The translations under genes and the position numbers were made by a program. The notes under the pieces are model-generated. The model saw only the letters and a list, made by a program, of their open reading frames with translations. It was not told where the DNA came from and made no database searches. Below, piece after piece: positions 62,101-64,000 of a stretch of 64,000 bases of DNA. The DNA comes from Phreatobacter oligotrophus (lineage in GTDB: Bacteria > Pseudomonadota > Alphaproteobacteria > Rhizobiales > Phreatobacteraceae), in NCBI RefSeq assembly GCF_003046185.1, contig NZ_PZZL01000005.1, forward strand, positions 62,001 through 126,000, read 5' to 3'. How positions within the stretch are numbered: position 1 is the first letter of the stretch; each line of letters begins with the position of its first letter.

Positions 62101-62319
62101 TCAAACGCCCGCGATGGTGATCGTCGTGCCGGCGACCGTGATGGTCGGGGCCGAGATCACGTCGGCGCGGGGCGCAGGGCGGGCGCGAGGGCCTTCGATC
62201 CAGTTGAAGCGATCGGTGCTGAGCAGGATGAAGTGGATCAGCAGAGCGAGCGCGAACAGGAACGTGGCCATTGCGACGAGGACCCGCCTGGGGTCGAAGA
62301 TGAGCCAGAGTTTCCACAT
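62101..62319 (-). CDS. pufA: light-harvesting 1 alpha polypeptide
   Basis: A 72-residue antenna peptide: [40 protein letters not shown]. The single membrane helix carries the bacteriochlorophyll-ligating His in LLIHFILL. The C-terminal extension after RFNWIEG is longer than in Rhodobacter. It pairs with PufB to form the LH1 ring around the reaction centre. 14 bases separate it from pufB. Confidence 0.96.
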   Translation of the reverse strand: MWKLWLIFDPRRVLVAMATFLFALALLIHFILLSTDRFNWIEGPRARPAPRADVISAPTITVAGTTITIAGV

Positions 62320-62333
62320 GAGATCTTCTCCCG

Positions 62334-62546
62334 TCAGCCAATGAGCGTCTGAGCCACGACCGTGGCGCCGTCGATCATCGACTGCGCGTAGCCGCGGGGT
62401 CCGGGGAGCCAGGGCCGCCACTGCCACGCCAGGAAATGGGCGATGATCGCGACGACCGTGAATCCGACGAAACCCTGGATGAAGTACTTGTGGAACTCCT
62501 GAGCTTCCTCCTCGGTGAGGCCCGAAAGGGACTCTTTGTCAGCCAT
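62334..62546 (-). CDS. pufB: light-harvesting 1 beta polypeptide
   Basis: A 70-residue antenna peptide: [43 protein letters not shown]. The first His in EFHKYF and the bacteriochlorophyll-binding His in IIAHFLAW are both conserved. Short C-terminal tail beyond PWLPG. It is the first antenna gene after pufQ, with a GC-rich hairpin-prone gap upstream. Confidence 0.96.
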   Translation of the reverse strand: MADKESLSGLTEEEAQEFHKYFIQGFVGFTVVAIIAHFLAWQWRPWLPGPRGYAQSMIDGATVVAQTLIG

Positions 62547-62664
62547 GATGGACTACTCCTCGTTTCGGCCCGAAGGCCGTCGCCGAGCCTTTCGGCACGG
62601 CAGGGTCGCCGAAGGGCTGACGCCCTCCGGCCATTCGCCCGGTGACCCGGGCGAGGCGGACCGT

Positions 62665-62883
62665 TCAGCCCATGAAGGCGAACGGAATGGCGGAAGCCGC
62701 GGCCGCGCGGGCCTCGGCGAAGAGGGACAGGCTTTCGGGGGAAACGGTGCGCTCGCCGCGCAGGCGCGCGATGGCGGTGACGCACAGAAAGAAGGGGAAC
62801 GAGGCCAGCATCAGCAGCCGGAATTCGATCCGGTCCATGCGGCGTGACCGCGAGGAGGCGGGCATGCGGGCGGCGTGATCCAT
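62665..62883 (-). CDS. pufQ: PufQ bacteriochlorophyll-synthesis accessory protein
   Basis: A 72-residue protein with one transmembrane helix (FRLLMLASFPFFLCVTAIARL) and the start RRMDRIEF. PufQ proteins are poorly conserved, so the call leans on position: between bchZ and pufB on the same strand with a matching length and topology. PufQ promotes bacteriochlorophyll formation, perhaps as a carrier. Confidence 0.8.
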   Translation of the reverse strand: MDHAARMPASSRSRRMDRIEFRLLMLASFPFFLCVTAIARLRGERTVSPESLSLFAEARAAAASAIPFAFMG

Positions 62884-62970
62884 GGCTGGTCTCCCTGCCG
62901 GTCGCGTGGCGCGACCTTGTCAATTGGACTGCACTGCGAAGGCGTGGCGCTTCAGGCGCCGTAGGCAAAG

Positions 62971-64000
62971 TCAGTTGGGCGGACGGCCGAGCTGGCCGGC
63001 GGCGCGCGTCACGGAATCGGGCCGGACGACGCCGACACCGGTCGCGCGGGCGTCACGTTCGGCGCTGTCGCGCAGGCGCTTGGCCGCGGAGATGCGCACG
63101 AGCACCGGATGGGTCTCGACGACCGCATCGAGCATGGCGCGGGCCTCTTCGCTCCAGGGCAGCTCGTCCTCGAGCCGCGAGGGCGTCGCCTCGATGCGGT
63201 CCATGTCGCTGGCGAGCGGCAGGATGTGGAAGAGCGCGTCGAACAGCGCGTTGCAGACCTCCTGGAGGAGGTAGGTCGCGCCCGCATAGCCCATGAACGG
63301 CGTGCCGGTGTGGCGGCGGATGATGGCACCGGGAAAGGAGGCGGGGATGAACACCGCCCGCGCCCCGCAATCGGCGAGATACATGCGCTCGTTGAAGCTG
63401 CCGAAGAGAATGAGCGGCGTGCGGTCGCGGATCGCCTGGCGCACCGCCTCGTTATCCGGCTTCACGCCGGCGCGGCGGGAGACGGCGAAGTGGCAGGGCA
63501 GGCCGAGCTCCTCGGAGAGGAAATGCTTGAGGCCGCGCGCATAGGTGTCGGTGGCGACGACGCCGAAACTCGCCGTGCCGAGGAAGTCCTGCGTCACCGA
63601 GCGCCACAGGTCCCAGAGCGGCTTGATCGTCGTGTGCTTCTCGCGCGCGATGAAGGGCTGCGGGTCGACGCCGGCGAGTTCGCCGAGCTTCTCGAGGAAG
63701 GCGGTGGTCGAGTGCAGGCCGATCGGCGCCTGCAGGTAGGGGCGCTCCAGCCGCTCGCAGAGGAGCCGCCCGAACTCGCGATAGAGGCAGATGTTGACGT
63801 CCGCATCGGCGAGCTTCGCCACGTCCTGCAGGTGGCTGCCGAGCGGGAACTCCATGTTCACCTCGCAGCCGATCCCCTCGACGAGGCGGCGGATCTCGGC
63901 GAGATCGGAGGGCATGTTGAAGGTGCCGTAGGCCGGCCCGATGATGTTGACGCGCGGCTTGGCGCCCGCCTCGCGGCGGCGCTCCGGCACCTTGCGCGGG
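62971..64000 (-). CDS. bchZ: chlorophyllide a reductase subunit Z (5' truncated by window edge)
   Basis: The frame continues beyond the right edge; 343 residues of the C-terminal part are visible out of about 480. Segments include [71 protein letters not shown], and the C-terminal [30 protein letters not shown]. BchXYZ is the nitrogenase-like reductase that reduces the C7=C8 bond of chlorophyllide a. The bchY/bchX genes should lie upstream, off-window. The 3' gap to pufQ is about 87 bases. Confidence 0.95.
   Translation of the reverse strand, partial: PRKVPERRREAGAKPRVNIIGPAYGTFNMPSDLAEIRRLVEGIGCEVNMEFPLGSHLQDVAKLADADVNICLYREFGRLLCERLERPYLQAPIGLHSTTAFLEKLGELAGVDPQPFIAREKHTTIKPLWDLWRSVTQDFLGTASFGVVATDTYARGLKHFLSEELGLPCHFAVSRRAGVKPDNEAVRQAIRDRTPLILFGSFNERMYLADCGARAVFIPASFPGAIIRRHTGTPFMGYAGATYLLQEVCNALFDALFHILPLASDMDRIEATPSRLEDELPWSEEARAMLDAVVETHPVLVRISAAKRLRDSAERDARATGVGVVRPDSVTRAAGQLGRPPN

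Noticed and set aside
62547-62664. Hairpins between pufQ and pufB as a riboswitch
   Set aside because: The GC-rich inverted repeats are common in this genome, and no aptamer-like conserved core is recognisable.

Overview
The window is very GC-rich DNA, densely packed with genes, from an alphaproteobacterium. It is most likely a member of the Hyphomicrobiales (Rhizobiales) that can carry out anoxygenic photosynthesis. The supporting genes are the bchZ-pufQBALMC photosynthesis block at the right end, CtrA-pathway genes (flbD, rcdA, a podJ-like polarity factor), a Caulobacter-type fliF-fliG-fliH-fliN-flbD operon, phasins, DUF1134/EipA, DUF1192, DUF1465 and DUF1127 proteins, and TTAA-N7-TTAA boxes of the CtrA type before flagellar genes. 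No rRNA, tRNA, CRISPR array or intact insertion sequence was recognised. The genus cannot be fixed from the sequence alone.

Layout, left part (1-18 kb). A truncated Bug-family solute-binding gene and ybgC precede the Holliday-junction genes ruvB-ruvA and ruvC. RuvC is separated from ruvA by a DNA-3-methyladenine glycosylase-like gene that has palindromic (REPIN-like) repeats on both sides. Then come a TauE/SafE permease, yebC, rcdA, a region with an orphan terminator (possible small RNA), a dihydropyrimidinase, a quinone oxidoreductase, two small proteins, an alcohol dehydrogenase/thiolase-like/DUF35 operon, an AtzG-AtzE-AtzH (HpxXYZ)-like amidase operon, serA and a MerR regulator.

Middle (18-54 kb). 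A large PodJ-like protein is followed by a GNAT gene, two phasins, a DUF445 protein, a DUF1127 protein, a coiled-coil membrane protein, EipA and a YHS protein. Next are several catabolic or unassigned enzymes: a depolymerase-like protein without its catalytic serine, a 2-hydroxyacid dehydrogenase, a PuuE-like deacetylase, an NMT1-type binding protein and a nitronate monooxygenase. Then come an FeS-type photolyase with an atypical SDR and a DUF2256 protein, the flagellar basal-body operon, a low-GC lipoprotein, flhA, an OmpA protein with three internal repeats, fliK with a small FlhB-C-like gene, and fadD.

Right part (54-64 kb). A cobalt-type nitrile hydratase (alpha, beta, accessory) whose alpha subunit begins with a very histidine-rich tail is followed by a few housekeeping or unknown genes. 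The photosynthesis operon lies on the minus strand: bchZ (cut by the window edge), pufQ, pufB, pufA, pufL, pufM and a tetraheme pufC. Together these encode the last reductive steps of bacteriochlorophyll synthesis, the LH1 antenna and a reaction centre with bound cytochrome.
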